The notes under the pieces: model-generated
What the model was told of the DNA's origin: nothing
The model's database searches: none
Seen by the model: only the letters and a program-made list of their open reading frames with translations
Assembly (NCBI GenBank): GCA_963748205.1
Contig: CAVVIB010000021.1
Location: forward strand, 1-64,000
Length of the DNA stretch: 64,000 nt
From: JAIBJN01 sp963748205
Lineage (GTDB): Bacteria; Actinomycetota; Thermoleophilia; Gaiellales; Gaiellaceae
Reading direction: 5' to 3'
Made by a program: the position numbers and the translations under genes
Shown here: positions 41,977 through 49,649 of the stretch, one piece after another
How positions within the stretch are numbered: the stretch's first letter is position 1
Layout: each line of letters begins with the position of its first letter

Positions 41977-42543
41977 CTACGCCCGTGAGATGTAGCGGCG
42001 CTCGCGCGTGTCGACCTTGATGCGGTCGCCGACGTTGACGAAGAGAGGCACCTGCACGATCGCCCCCGTCTCCAGCGTCGCCGGCTTCGTCACGTTCGAG
42101 ACCGTGTCGCCACGCACACCCGGCTCCGTCTCGGCCACGCCCAGCTCGACCGACGCAGGCAGCTGGATGCCCGCGGGCTTGCCGCCGACGGTGAGGAGCT
42201 GGACGCTGGCGGACGGCTGGAGGAAGTCGAGCTCGCTCGCGACGTCGGTGCGCGGCAGCATCAGCTGCTCGTACGTCTCCTCGTCCATGAAGACGACGTC
42301 GTCGCCCGAGTCGTAGAGGTACTGGACGTTCTTCGTCTCCGTGTAGATCCGAGGCATCTTCTCGCCCGCACGGAAGGTCTTGTCGACGACCGACCCGGAC
42401 TCGACGCTCTTGAGCTTCGTGCGCACGAACGCGCCACCCTTGCCCGGCTTCACGTGCTGGAACTCGACGATGCGCCAGACCTGCCCGTCCACTTCGACGT
42501 GCATGCCGTTCTTGAACTGGTTGGTGGAGACGGTCTCGGCCAC
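41977..42543 (-). CDS. efp: Elongation factor P
   Basis: EF-P relieves ribosome stalling at polyproline. 188 residues, three beta-barrels: STNQFKNGMHVEVDGQVWRIVEF, loop PGKGGAFVRTKLK with the Lys often modified, and C-terminal VNVGDRIKVDTRERRYISRA. The window encodes proline-rich proteins (55.8-56.3 kb) that would need it. GTG 42543 is set by TACACT 7 nt upstream. Confidence 0.96.
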   Translation of the reverse strand: MAETVSTNQFKNGMHVEVDGQVWRIVEFQHVKPGKGGAFVRTKLKSVESGSVVDKTFRAGEKMPRIYTETKNVQYLYDSGDDVVFMDEETYEQLMLPRTDVASELDFLQPSASVQLLTVGGKPAGIQLPASVELGVAETEPGVRGDTVSNVTKPATLETGAIVQVPLFVNVGDRIKVDTRERRYISRA

Positions 42544-42550
42544 GGGCAGG

Positions 42551-42556
42551 AGTGTA
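42551..42556 (-). promoter_or_regulatory. -10 element TACACT upstream of efp
   Basis: It ends 7 nt before GTG 42543 and lies 4 bases after the pepQ stop, so efp can be transcribed apart from the aro genes. Confidence 0.6.
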
Positions 42557-42560
42557 GAGG

Positions 42561-43619
42561 CTAGTGGAGGGTCACCAGATCCTTCGTGGACGTCGTCAGC
42601 ACCTCCGGTCCGTCCTCGCCGACGATGACGAGGTCCTCGATGCGGACCCCACCCAGGCCGGCGAGGTAGACGCCCGGCTCGACCGTGACGACGTTGCCCG
42701 CGACGAGCGTGTCCGTCGAGGACGGGCGCAGCACGGGCAGCTCGTGCACGTCGAGGCCGAGGCCGTGGCCGAGCCCGTGGAGCACCGGCGCGAGGCCGGA
42801 CGCCTCGATCTCGTCGCGCGCGATCGCGTCGAGCTCGGCCCCCGTCGCGCCGGGGCGCACGGCCTCGAGCGCGTGCTGCTGCGCGGAGCGGCAGAGGTCG
42901 TAGGCCTGCCGGAGCAGGTCGGGGAGCTCGCCCGTGGCGAACGTGCGCGTGCAGTCCGAGCAGTACCCGTCGACGAGCGCGCCGGCGTCGACGATCATCG
43001 TCTCCCCCGGCCCGATCACGCGGTCGCCCGGATGGTGGTGCGGCAGCGCCGCGTTCGGCCCGGCGCCGACGATCACCGGGAAGGCGAGGCCGTCGGCCCC
43101 CTCGTCGCGGAGCGTCTTCTCGAACCACCAGGCCACGTCGGCCTCGGTGCGGCCGACAACGGGCTCCTGCGCCAGCCGCTCGTAGGCGGCGCTCGTGACC
43201 CGCGCGGCGGCGCGGATGGCGTCGAGCTCGGCCGCGTCCTTGACGGCGCGCAGGGCCAGGACGACGCCCTTGGCCGGTACGAGCGTCGAGCCGTTCGCCG
43301 AGAGCGCGCCGTGCGCAGCGACGGTGACGAAGTCCGACTCGAACGCGATAGGCGACTCCACGAGCTCGCCGAGCCGCGTCCCGAGGAAGCCGAAGATGTC
43401 GCGGTCGGCCTCGACCAGCTCGACGCCCTCGAGCGCGCGGGCGGCTTCCGTGTAGCGGCCGTCCGTGGCAACGAGCACGCGATCGCCGTCGACCAGGACG
43501 GCGGCGTTCGAGCTGTCGAAGCCCGTGAGGTAGCGGACGTTGACGGAGTTCGTGGCGAGGAAGGTGGCCGCGCCGAGCGAGTCGAGCTCCCCCCGCAGCC
43601 GTTCGATGCGGTCGTTCAT
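42561..43619 (-). CDS. pepQ: Xaa-Pro aminopeptidase/dipeptidase (M24 family)
   Basis: A 352-residue pita-bread metallopeptidase cleaving X-Pro bonds. An N-terminal creatinase domain (FLATNSVNVRYLTGFDSS) precedes the catalytic domain, with metal ligands in DAGALVDGYCSDCTRTF, GLGHGLGLDVHE, VVTVEPGVYL and IEDLV. ATG 43619 has AGGAGCAGGG upstream and overlaps the aroQ stop (ATGA). Same place as pepQ in Mycobacterium (aroD-pepQ-efp). Confidence 0.94.
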   Translation of the reverse strand: MNDRIERLRGELDSLGAATFLATNSVNVRYLTGFDSSNAAVLVDGDRVLVATDGRYTEAARALEGVELVEADRDIFGFLGTRLGELVESPIAFESDFVTVAAHGALSANGSTLVPAKGVVLALRAVKDAAELDAIRAAARVTSAAYERLAQEPVVGRTEADVAWWFEKTLRDEGADGLAFPVIVGAGPNAALPHHHPGDRVIGPGETMIVDAGALVDGYCSDCTRTFATGELPDLLRQAYDLCRSAQQHALEAVRPGATGAELDAIARDEIEASGLAPVLHGLGHGLGLDVHELPVLRPSSTDTLVAGNVVTVEPGVYLAGLGGVRIEDLVIVGEDGPEVLTTSTKDLVTLH

Positions 43620-44045
43620 CCCTGCTCCTTCAGATAGGTGAGTGCTTCCTTGTAGCCGTCCGGGCCCTTGCCGACGATGCGGTGCGCGACGACGTCCGTG
43701 ATGACCGAGTGCCGCCGCCACTCCTCGCGCTCGTCGATGTTCGAGAGGTGCACTTCGACGACCGGCGCGCCGCAAAGCTCGAGCGCGTCGCGGATCGCGT
43801 AGCTGTAGTGGCTCCAGGCGCCGGGGTTGACGATCAGCCCGTTCGCCCAGCGCGTCGAGTCGTGGCACCACTCCACGAACTGGCCCTCGTGATTCGTCTG
43901 GAAGCAGCGGCGCGGAGCAGTCGAGCTCGCGCGCCCAGCCGTAGATGCGCGTCTCGAGCTCGCCGTAGCTGAGCCCGCCGTAGAGGTCGGGGTCGCGCTG
44001 CGCGAGGACGTCGAGATTGACGCCGTTCAAGACGGCCACCTGCAT
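43616..44045 (-). CDS. aroQ: 3-dehydroquinate dehydratase type II, frameshifted
   Basis: Third step of the shikimate pathway. About 143 residues: opening MQVAVLNGVNLDVLAQRDPDLYG with the flexible-loop Arg/Tyr region, and the second half NHEGQFVEWCHDST, GLIVNPGAWSHYSYAIRDAL, VEVHLSNIDEREEWRRHS. The halves lie in different frames, broken at about 43910. ATG 44045 has TAGACT 7 nt upstream even though it overlaps the end of aroKB, so it may have its own promoter. Confidence 0.93.
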
Positions 44046-45425
44046 GGCGGCGAGTCTACTGCCGCACGAGCGAGCGCCAGCGCCGCCCGGGCCTCGTCGT
44101 CCGGGACGGTCGTCACGACCGGCTTGCCCGGGCGTTCGAGGAGCACGAAGACGCCCTCGCCCTTCTTGTCCCGCTTGAGCGCGGCCCAGGCGGCGTCGAG
44201 GTCCGCCTCGACCGGCTCGGGGCGGAGGATCTCCTCGACCACGTCCGTCGGCAGGCCCGAGAGACGCAGCGCAGCAAGCAGTCCGAGCGCGACCGCCTCG
44301 CCGTGCGAGACGCGGTAGCCCGAGCCCGCCTCGAGCGCGTGCGCGAACGTGTGCCCGAGGTTGAGCCAGGCGCGGCGCCCCTCGGTCTCGTACGGGTCGG
44401 AGAGGACGACGCCGGCCTTGTACGCGGCGCAGGCGCGGATCATCTCCACCTCCGGCAGCTTCCAGACGTCGTAGCCCGCCAGGAGGCCGGTCTTCACGAC
44501 CTCGGCCATGCCGGCGCGGCGCTCCTTGCTCGGGAAGCGTGGCCAGGACGCTCGGGTTGATGCCGACCGACTCCGGAAAGTGGAAGGCGCCGGCGAGGTT
44601 CTTCCCATCCGCCGTGTTGATGCCGGTCTTGCCCCCGATCGCGGCGTCCACCTGGCCGGTGAGGGTCGTCGGCACCGCCACCCAGGGCACACCGCGGAGA
44701 TAGGTCGCGGCCACGAAGCCCACCAGGTCCGTCGTGGAACCGCCGCCGAGAGCGATGATCGTCCCGTCGCGGCCAAGCGGAAGCTCGCGCCAGAGTCGCT
44801 CCACGACGTCCAGGGATTTGGCCGCCTCGCCTGCAGGCACAGCGAGCACGGGCCGGTCGTCGGCCGGTGGATGGAGCTGAAGCACTCTCTCGTCCGCGAC
44901 GACGACCGCCGGGCCGCTCGTGACGATCCCGCCCGGAACGGCGATCCGAAGGGCCGCCAGGAGCACGTCCCCGGCCGTCTCGCCCGTCGCATCCGCAGCC
45001 TCCGCATACGCGGCCTGCCGGGACTCGTAGAGCTTCCGGAAGTCGGCCTCCCTGCGCGCCAGCGGGCGGTCGGACCCGCGCACGCGCTTCCACGCGGTCT
45101 CGACGCTCACGTCCAGGTACACCGTGAACGCTCGAGCGCGCAGGCGCTCGCGGCTGAGCGGCGAGAGCACGGCGCCGCCGCCGAGCGCGATGACCGCGTC
45201 CGGCCCGGCGAGCACCTCGGCGAGCGTCTCCTCCTCGATCCGCCGGAACTCGGGCTCGCCGCGGGCCTCGAAGAGCTCGGCGATCGGGCCGTGGCGCTTC
45301 TCGATCAGGCCGTCGAGATCGACGAACGGCCGTGCAGTCAGCTCGGCCGCGCGGGCGCCGACCGTCGACTTCCCGGCGCCCATGAACCCCGAGATCGCGA
45401 GGTGGCGGCCTAGGGCGCCGACCAC
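44027..45425 (-). CDS. aroKB: Fused shikimate kinase / 3-dehydroquinate synthase, frameshifted
   Basis: One open frame joins both enzymes. Residues 1-165 are shikimate kinase: P-loop ISGFMGAGKSTVG, FVDLDGLIEK, IALGGGAVLS and RPLARRE. The rest is NAD-dependent dehydroquinate synthase: IIALGGGSTTDLVGFVAATYLRG split over positions 235-257, VPTTLTGQVDAAIGGKTGIN, EVVKTGLL and NLGHTFAHALE. There is no stop or start between the parts (ALRIAVPGG linker). A shift at about 44520 lies within the AroB part. GTG 45425 overlaps aroC by 16 bases. AroKB fusions are known in a few bacteria such as Thermotoga; most actinobacteria keep separate genes. Confidence 0.88.
44053..44058 (-). promoter_or_regulatory. 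-10 element TAGACT for aroQ inside the aroKB 3' end
   Basis: It ends 7 nt before ATG 44045 and lies within aroKB coding sequence. Confidence 0.5.
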
Positions 45426-46489
45426 GAGATGCGCTCCACGTACGCGCGCCAGGCGCCCACGAAGTCGTCGAGCGCGTCGCCGCCGAACTTGTCCTTGGCG
45501 GCACGGGCGAGCTCGAACGCGACGCAGGCCTCCGCAACGACGGCGAGCGCCTCGACGGCCGCCACGTCCGAGCGCTCGACGAGCGCCTGCGCAGGCTCGC
45601 CGGTCTCGAGGTCGGCGGAGCGCAGCGGCTTCATCAGCGTCGGCAGCGGCTTCATGGCGGCGCGGACGACGATCTCCTCGCCGTTGGAGATGCCCGCCTC
45701 GATCCCGCCCGCTCGGTTCGTCTTGCGCCGGTAGCCGGCCTCGTCTCGGAAGATCTCGTCGTGGGCCTCCGAGCCGCGGAGCCCGGCGAGCGCAAAGCCG
45801 TCGCCGATCTCCACGCCCTTGACCGCCTGGGTGCCCATGAGCGTCCAGGCGAGGCGCGCGTCCAGGCGCTCCTCCTTCGTCGCGTACGAGCCGAGCCCGG
45901 GAGGAACGCCCTGCGCCCTGACCTCGACGACGCCTCCGACGGTGTCGCGGTCGGCCCGCGCGTCGTCGATCTTCTTCTCCAGCTGCTCGGTGACCACGCT
46001 GCTCTCCACCTTGATCCCGATCTCGCCCAGGAGGGCCTTCGCCACACCGCCGGCGGCGACGATCGCGGCGGTGTGCCGCGCGCTCGCGCGCTCGAGCGCG
46101 TCGCGGACGTCCGAGAGGCCGTACTTCATGACCCCGGCGAGGTCGGCGTGGCCCGGGCGCGGCAGCGTGACCGCTTCCTTGCCCTTCCCCGTCGGCTCGC
46201 CTTCGGGCGGCCAGGGGCTCATCCCCCACGTCCAGTTCTTGTGGTCGCGGTTGCGGACGACGAGCGCGAGCGGCGTCCCCAGCGTCCGCCCGTGGCGGAG
46301 CCCCGCGAGCACCTCGACCTCGTCGGTCTCGATCTGCTGGCGCGGGCTGCGGCCGTAGCCCTGCTGGCGCCGGCGCAGGTCGCCCTCGATCGCGGCGCGG
46401 TCGAGCTCGAGCCCGGCCGGGAGACCGGTGACGACGGCGACGAGGCCGGGGCCGTGGGACTCGCCCGCGGTGGTGAGGGTGAGCGTCAC
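45410..46489 (-). CDS. aroC: Chorismate synthase
   Basis: Converts EPSP to chorismate using reduced FMN. 359 residues with the signatures GESHGPGLVAVVTGLPAGL at the N-terminus, RPGHADLAGVMKYG, ERASARHTAAIVAAGG and the C-terminal SDVAAVEALAVVAEA. GTG 46489 overlaps aroE (GTGA). With aroE, aroKB and aroQ it makes an almost complete shikimate cluster; aroA and aroG/F are not in the window. Confidence 0.96.
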   Translation of the reverse strand: MTLTLTTAGESHGPGLVAVVTGLPAGLELDRAAIEGDLRRRQQGYGRSPRQQIETDEVEVLAGLRHGRTLGTPLALVVRNRDHKNWTWGMSPWPPEGEPTGKGKEAVTLPRPGHADLAGVMKYGLSDVRDALERASARHTAAIVAAGGVAKALLGEIGIKVESSVVTEQLEKKIDDARADRDTVGGVVEVRAQGVPPGLGSYATKEERLDARLAWTLMGTQAVKGVEIGDGFALAGLRGSEAHDEIFRDEAGYRRKTNRAGGIEAGISNGEEIVVRAAMKPLPTLMKPLRSADLETGEPAQALVERSDVAAVEALAVVAEACVAFELARAAKDKFGGDALDDFVGAWRAYVERISWSAP

Positions 46490-47301
46490 GGCGAAAGACT
46501 ACGGACTGCGGCCTGCATCACCTGCACGGGCGCCTCGACGCCCGTCCAGCGCTCGAACGACGCGGCGCCCTGGGCGACGAGCACGTCGAGCCCGTCGACG
46601 ACTCGCTCGCAGCCTGCCTCCCGGGCAGCCGCGACGAGCGCGGTCTCGCTCCCGTCCGGGTTGTAGGCCATGTCCACGACCTGCCGGACGGCCTCCAGGC
46701 CGACGAGCAGCTCGTCGCGGACCGGCGTCGCATTGAGGACGAAGTCGGCGTTGCCGGCGGCAGGCGGCCACTCGTCGGCGGCGTCGACCGAGCGCTCCGG
46801 CGCAAGCCCGCGGAGCCTCGACGCCAGCGCGTGCGCCTTCTCGGGCGAGCGCGCCGCGACGCGAAGCGACGCGCAGCCGGCGTCGACCAGCGCGGTGGCG
46901 ACGGCCTGCGCCGCCCCGCCGGCGCCGAGCACGAGCACCCGCGCGCCCTCCACCTCGACCGCACCGGTCACGGCGAGCCCGTCCGTGCTCGACCCGAGCA
47001 CGCGCCCCTCGCGGACGACGAGCGTGTTCACGGAGCCGCCGCGGGTGGCGACCTCGTCGAGCTCGTCGCAGAACGCGAGGACGCCCGTCTTGTGCGGGAT
47101 GGTGACGTTGGCGCCTTCGAAGCCGAGCGCGACGAGCCCCGCGACGGCCTCCTCCAGGCGCCCCGGCTCGACCGGGAGCGCGACGTAGGCCCAGTCGAGC
47201 CCGGCCTCCCGGAAGGCGGCGTTCTGCATCGGCGGCGAGAGCGAGTCCCGAAGCGGGTGCCGGAGCAACCCGACGAGTCGCGTCTCGCCGCCTATCCGCA
47301 C
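46486..47301 (-). CDS. aroE: Shikimate dehydrogenase
   Basis: NADP-dependent reduction of 3-dehydroshikimate. 271 residues: LVGLLRHPLRDSLSPPMQNAAF, NVTIPHKTGVLAFCD with the catalytic Lys, GSVNTLV, and the Rossmann motif VLVLGAGGAAQAVATAL. NATPV follows. GTG 47301 overlaps the mltG stop by 10 bases. Confidence 0.95.
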   Translation of the reverse strand: MRIGGETRLVGLLRHPLRDSLSPPMQNAAFREAGLDWAYVALPVEPGRLEEAVAGLVALGFEGANVTIPHKTGVLAFCDELDEVATRGGSVNTLVVREGRVLGSSTDGLAVTGAVEVEGARVLVLGAGGAAQAVATALVDAGCASLRVAARSPEKAHALASRLRGLAPERSVDAADEWPPAAGNADFVLNATPVRDELLVGLEAVRQVVDMAYNPDGSETALVAAAREAGCERVVDGLDVLVAQGAASFERWTGVEAPVQVMQAAVRSLSP

Positions 47302-48218
47302 TGCAGGCCGCCCCGCGGGAAGTTGTTGAACTCCTCCTCGCTCGCCGTGAAGAAGTGGCTGCGGCAGTCCGGCTTGCGCACGAAGAAGAGGAAGTCGGTC
47401 TCGGCGGGATGCGCAGCCGCCTGGATCGACGCGAGCCCCGGATTGGAGATCGGAGTCGGCGGCAGGCCGGCGATCTTTCTCGTGTTGTACGGGTTGTCCG
47501 ATTCGAGCTGGCTCTGGAGGATCGCCTGCGTCGGCGGGATGTCGAAGCCGTAGCGGATCGTGGCGTCGATCCCGAGCACCATCCCTCGGCTCAGACGGTT
47601 GTAGATCACCGCGGCCACGATGGGGCGCTCCCGCGGCACCTGCACCTCCTTCTCCACCATCGAGGCGATGATGAGGACGTCGTAGGGGGTCAGGTTCTTC
47701 GAGCGCGCGTACTTCATGTCGATCTGGCTCCAGGCTCGCTCGAAGGCCGCGAGCTGGTCGTCGACGAGCTGCTCCGAGGTCGTGTCCTCGTTGAATTCGT
47801 AGGTCGCCGGGAAGAGGAAGCCCTCCAGGTTCGGCGCGTCGGAGTTCTTGAAGCCGCGCGGCAGCTTGGCCACCCGCTCGGTGGCTGCGAGGTAGCGCCC
47901 GGGGCGCAACGACGGCGAAATCCCGCGTTCCTCGCGCGCGATCTTGTTCACGGCCGTGATGCGGGCGGCCATCTGCTTCCGCGTGAAGCCCTCCGGGAAG
48001 ATGATGCGCAGGACAGGCTTCGCCGGCGCGGTGTCCAAGGCGGTCGTGTCCACCTCGGACGAGCCGCCCGTGTCGGACCCCAACCCGACGCCGGCGACGG
48101 CCCAGGCGATCGCCGCGAGCAGGCCGAAGCCGACCAGGACGCCGACCAGCGCCGCGAAGCGACCACCGCGCTTCCGGCGGTAGTCGTGCCTTATGCGTGG
48201 CGGCTGCTGGCCTTCCAC
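47292..48218 (-). CDS. mltG: Endolytic murein transglycosylase MltG
   Basis: Cuts nascent peptidoglycan strands and sets their length. 308 residues: a basic N-terminal tail (RHDYRRKRGGRFAAL), one membrane helix (about 22-45), an IIFPEGFTRKQMAARI LysM-like region, and the YceG domain with LEGFLFPATYEF, LIIASMVEKEV carrying the catalytic Glu, and GLPPTPISNPGLASIQAA. GTG 48218 overlaps ruvX by 28 bases. The ruvX-mltG-aroE order is typical of actinobacteria. Confidence 0.95.
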   Translation of the reverse strand: MEGQQPPRIRHDYRRKRGGRFAALVGVLVGFGLLAAIAWAVAGVGLGSDTGGSSEVDTTALDTAPAKPVLRIIFPEGFTRKQMAARITAVNKIAREERGISPSLRPGRYLAATERVAKLPRGFKNSDAPNLEGFLFPATYEFNEDTTSEQLVDDQLAAFERAWSQIDMKYARSKNLTPYDVLIIASMVEKEVQVPRERPIVAAVIYNRLSRGMVLGIDATIRYGFDIPPTQAILQSQLESDNPYNTRKIAGLPPTPISNPGLASIQAAAHPAETDFLFFVRKPDCRSHFFTASEEEFNNFPRGGLQCG

Positions 48219-48592
48219 TGCAGGTAGCTCGTGAGCAGATGCGCGGCCGCGACGGCGTCCTCGCCCGCGCGCGTCGGGCCGCCGCTCCGCGCGAGAGCGG
48301 TCGTGAATCGCTCGTCGAAGCTCTCCACGGGGAGATCGGTCGCTCCGCGAAGGCGCTCCACGAAGCGCTCGGTCTCGATCGCCTGCGCCCCTATCTCGCC
48401 GCGCAGCGTCACCGGCAGGCCGACGACGATGCGCTCGACGCCCTCGTTCTCGGCGAGCTCCAGCACCCGGGCGATGCCGGCCTCGGACTGGGCCCGCTCG
48501 ACGATCTCGAGCGGTCGCGCGACCGTGCCCGTCGGGTCGGAGACGGCGACGCCGGTCCGCGCCGAGCCGTAGTCGAGGGCCAGGACCTTCAC
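48191..48592 (-). CDS. ruvX: Putative pre-16S rRNA nuclease RuvX/YqgF
   Basis: 133 residues with the RNase H-like core: VLALDYGSARTGVAVSD, VVGLPVTLRG, FDERFTTALA and the C-terminal EDAVAAAHLLTSYL. YqgF trims the 5' end of 16S rRNA in E. coli; a Holliday-junction role is also proposed. The start is GTG 48592, with TAGAAT 9 nt upstream. Confidence 0.92.
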   Translation of the reverse strand: MKVLALDYGSARTGVAVSDPTGTVARPLEIVERAQSEAGIARVLELAENEGVERIVVGLPVTLRGEIGAQAIETERFVERLRGATDLPVESFDERFTTALARSGGPTRAGEDAVAAAHLLTSYLQWKASSRHA

Positions 48593-48601
48593 CGACGCGC
48601 G

Positions 48602-48607
48602 ATTCTA
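48602..48607 (-). promoter_or_regulatory. -10 element TAGAAT upstream of ruvX
   Basis: It ends 9 nt before GTG 48592; it would drive ruvX-mltG-aroE-aroC-aroKB. Confidence 0.6.
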
Positions 48608-48627
48608 GTTCGGGGAAGCGACGGCGA

Positions 48628-48987
48628 CTACGCCGCCTTACCGGAGACCGCGCCCACGATCTCCTCGGGGTCCCCGCCCTTCGGGACGTAGTCGTCGGCG
48701 CCGAGGGCGAGCGCCTGCGAGACCAGGCGCGAGTTGTCGAAGCCCGAGAACACGACCACGCGCGCGCCGGGCGCGACGCGCTTGATCTCCGGCAGCGCCT
48801 CCAGCCCGTCCATCACGGGCATGGAGAGGTCGAGGAGCACGACGTCGGGCTGTAGTCGCTCGGCTTCGTCGACCGCCTCGCGGCCGTTCTCGGCCTCGCT
48901 CACGACCTCGTTCCCCTCCAGCTCGAGGACGATGCGGACGAGCTCTCGGATCTGCGGAGAGTCGTCGCAGAGAAGGACGCGCGTCAT
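48628..48987 (-). CDS. Stand-alone CheY-like receiver protein
   Basis: A 119-residue receiver domain without an output domain: VLLCDDSPQIRELV (acidic pair), phosphoacceptor Asp53 in VVLLDLSMPVMDG, switch residue Ser in VVVFSGFDN and conserved Lys in YVPKGG. It is coupled by ATGA to the PAS-domain gene and lies between alaS and ruvX, an accessory insertion in an otherwise conserved order. Confidence 0.9.
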   Translation of the reverse strand: MTRVLLCDDSPQIRELVRIVLELEGNEVVSEAENGREAVDEAERLQPDVVLLDLSMPVMDGLEALPEIKRVAPGARVVVFSGFDNSRLVSQALALGADDYVPKGGDPEEIVGAVSGKAA

Positions 48988-49649
48988 TCCCGCTCCGTGT
49001 CCCGCCTGAGCCCACCGGGCCCCAGGGCCGTCTCCTCCTCGCCGGCCAGGAGGTCGTTCACGACGCGGCGCGACGCGACGAGCGCGGTCGTCAGAGTCTC
49101 GCGGACGTCGTCCGGCCGGTCGAGCTCGAGCGCCATGCTCGCCGCGGTGACGCTTTGGACGACGTCGTCGTTGATCTCGAGCGCGCGTCGCTGGTTGGCC
49201 GCCTCGCCCCGCTTCAGATCCGTGATGTCGGCGAAGACCGCGACCGCGCCGAGGAGCAGGTCGTCCTCGATCAGCGGCGCGGCGCTGCCCAGGAGCCAGC
49301 CGTCGGTGCCGTCGAAGCGGCGGATGTGGAACTCCTCGGGCCCCTCGACCTCGTGCGACTCCAGGCACCGGGCCATCGGCCAGTCGTGGCCCTCGAAGCG
49401 ACGCCCGTCCTGATGGAAAGCCTGGTACTGGCTCCACTCCTTGACGTTCTCGGCCGTAACGCTGCCCGCCCAGATCTGCTCGGCCGCTTCGTTCTGAAGG
49501 ACGAGCCGGCCCTGCGGGTCGCTGATGATCACGCCGTGCGGGCTCTGCTCGAGCACGATGTCGAGCAGGCGCCGGTCGCGGGCGCCGATGAGCCGGAGCC
49601 GCTCGTTCTCGCGCCGCAGGGCCTCGAGCTCGGGATCAACCGAGCGCAT
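48984..49649 (-). CDS. PAS-domain protein with DHp-like helices but no kinase domain
   Basis: 221 residues: a short coiled coil (DPELEALRRENERLRL), a PAS domain (about 28-145, LEQSPHGVIISDPQGRLVLQN ... GAVAVFADITDLK), then a helical hairpin like the HisKA_3 dimerisation domain (RALEINDDVVQSVTAASMALEL). The usual phospho-acceptor His of the (E)xHD motif is Asn160 and there is no ATPase domain. ATG 49649 overlaps the alaS end by 14 bases. It probably senses a ligand or redox state and signals by binding the adjacent receiver or a remote kinase. Confidence 0.82.
   Translation of the reverse strand: MRSVDPELEALRRENERLRLIGARDRRLLDIVLEQSPHGVIISDPQGRLVLQNEAAEQIWAGSVTAENVKEWSQYQAFHQDGRRFEGHDWPMARCLESHEVEGPEEFHIRRFDGTDGWLLGSAAPLIEDDLLLGAVAVFADITDLKRGEAANQRRALEINDDVVQSVTAASMALELDRPDDVRETLTTALVASRRVVNDLLAGEEETALGPGGLRRDTERE

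Noticed and set aside
42561..46229. A 1222-codon minus-strand open frame spanning aroC, aroKB, aroQ and pepQ
   Set aside because: It is a read-through of pieces of four genes produced by frameshifts and overlapping frames; each gene is recognised in its own frame.
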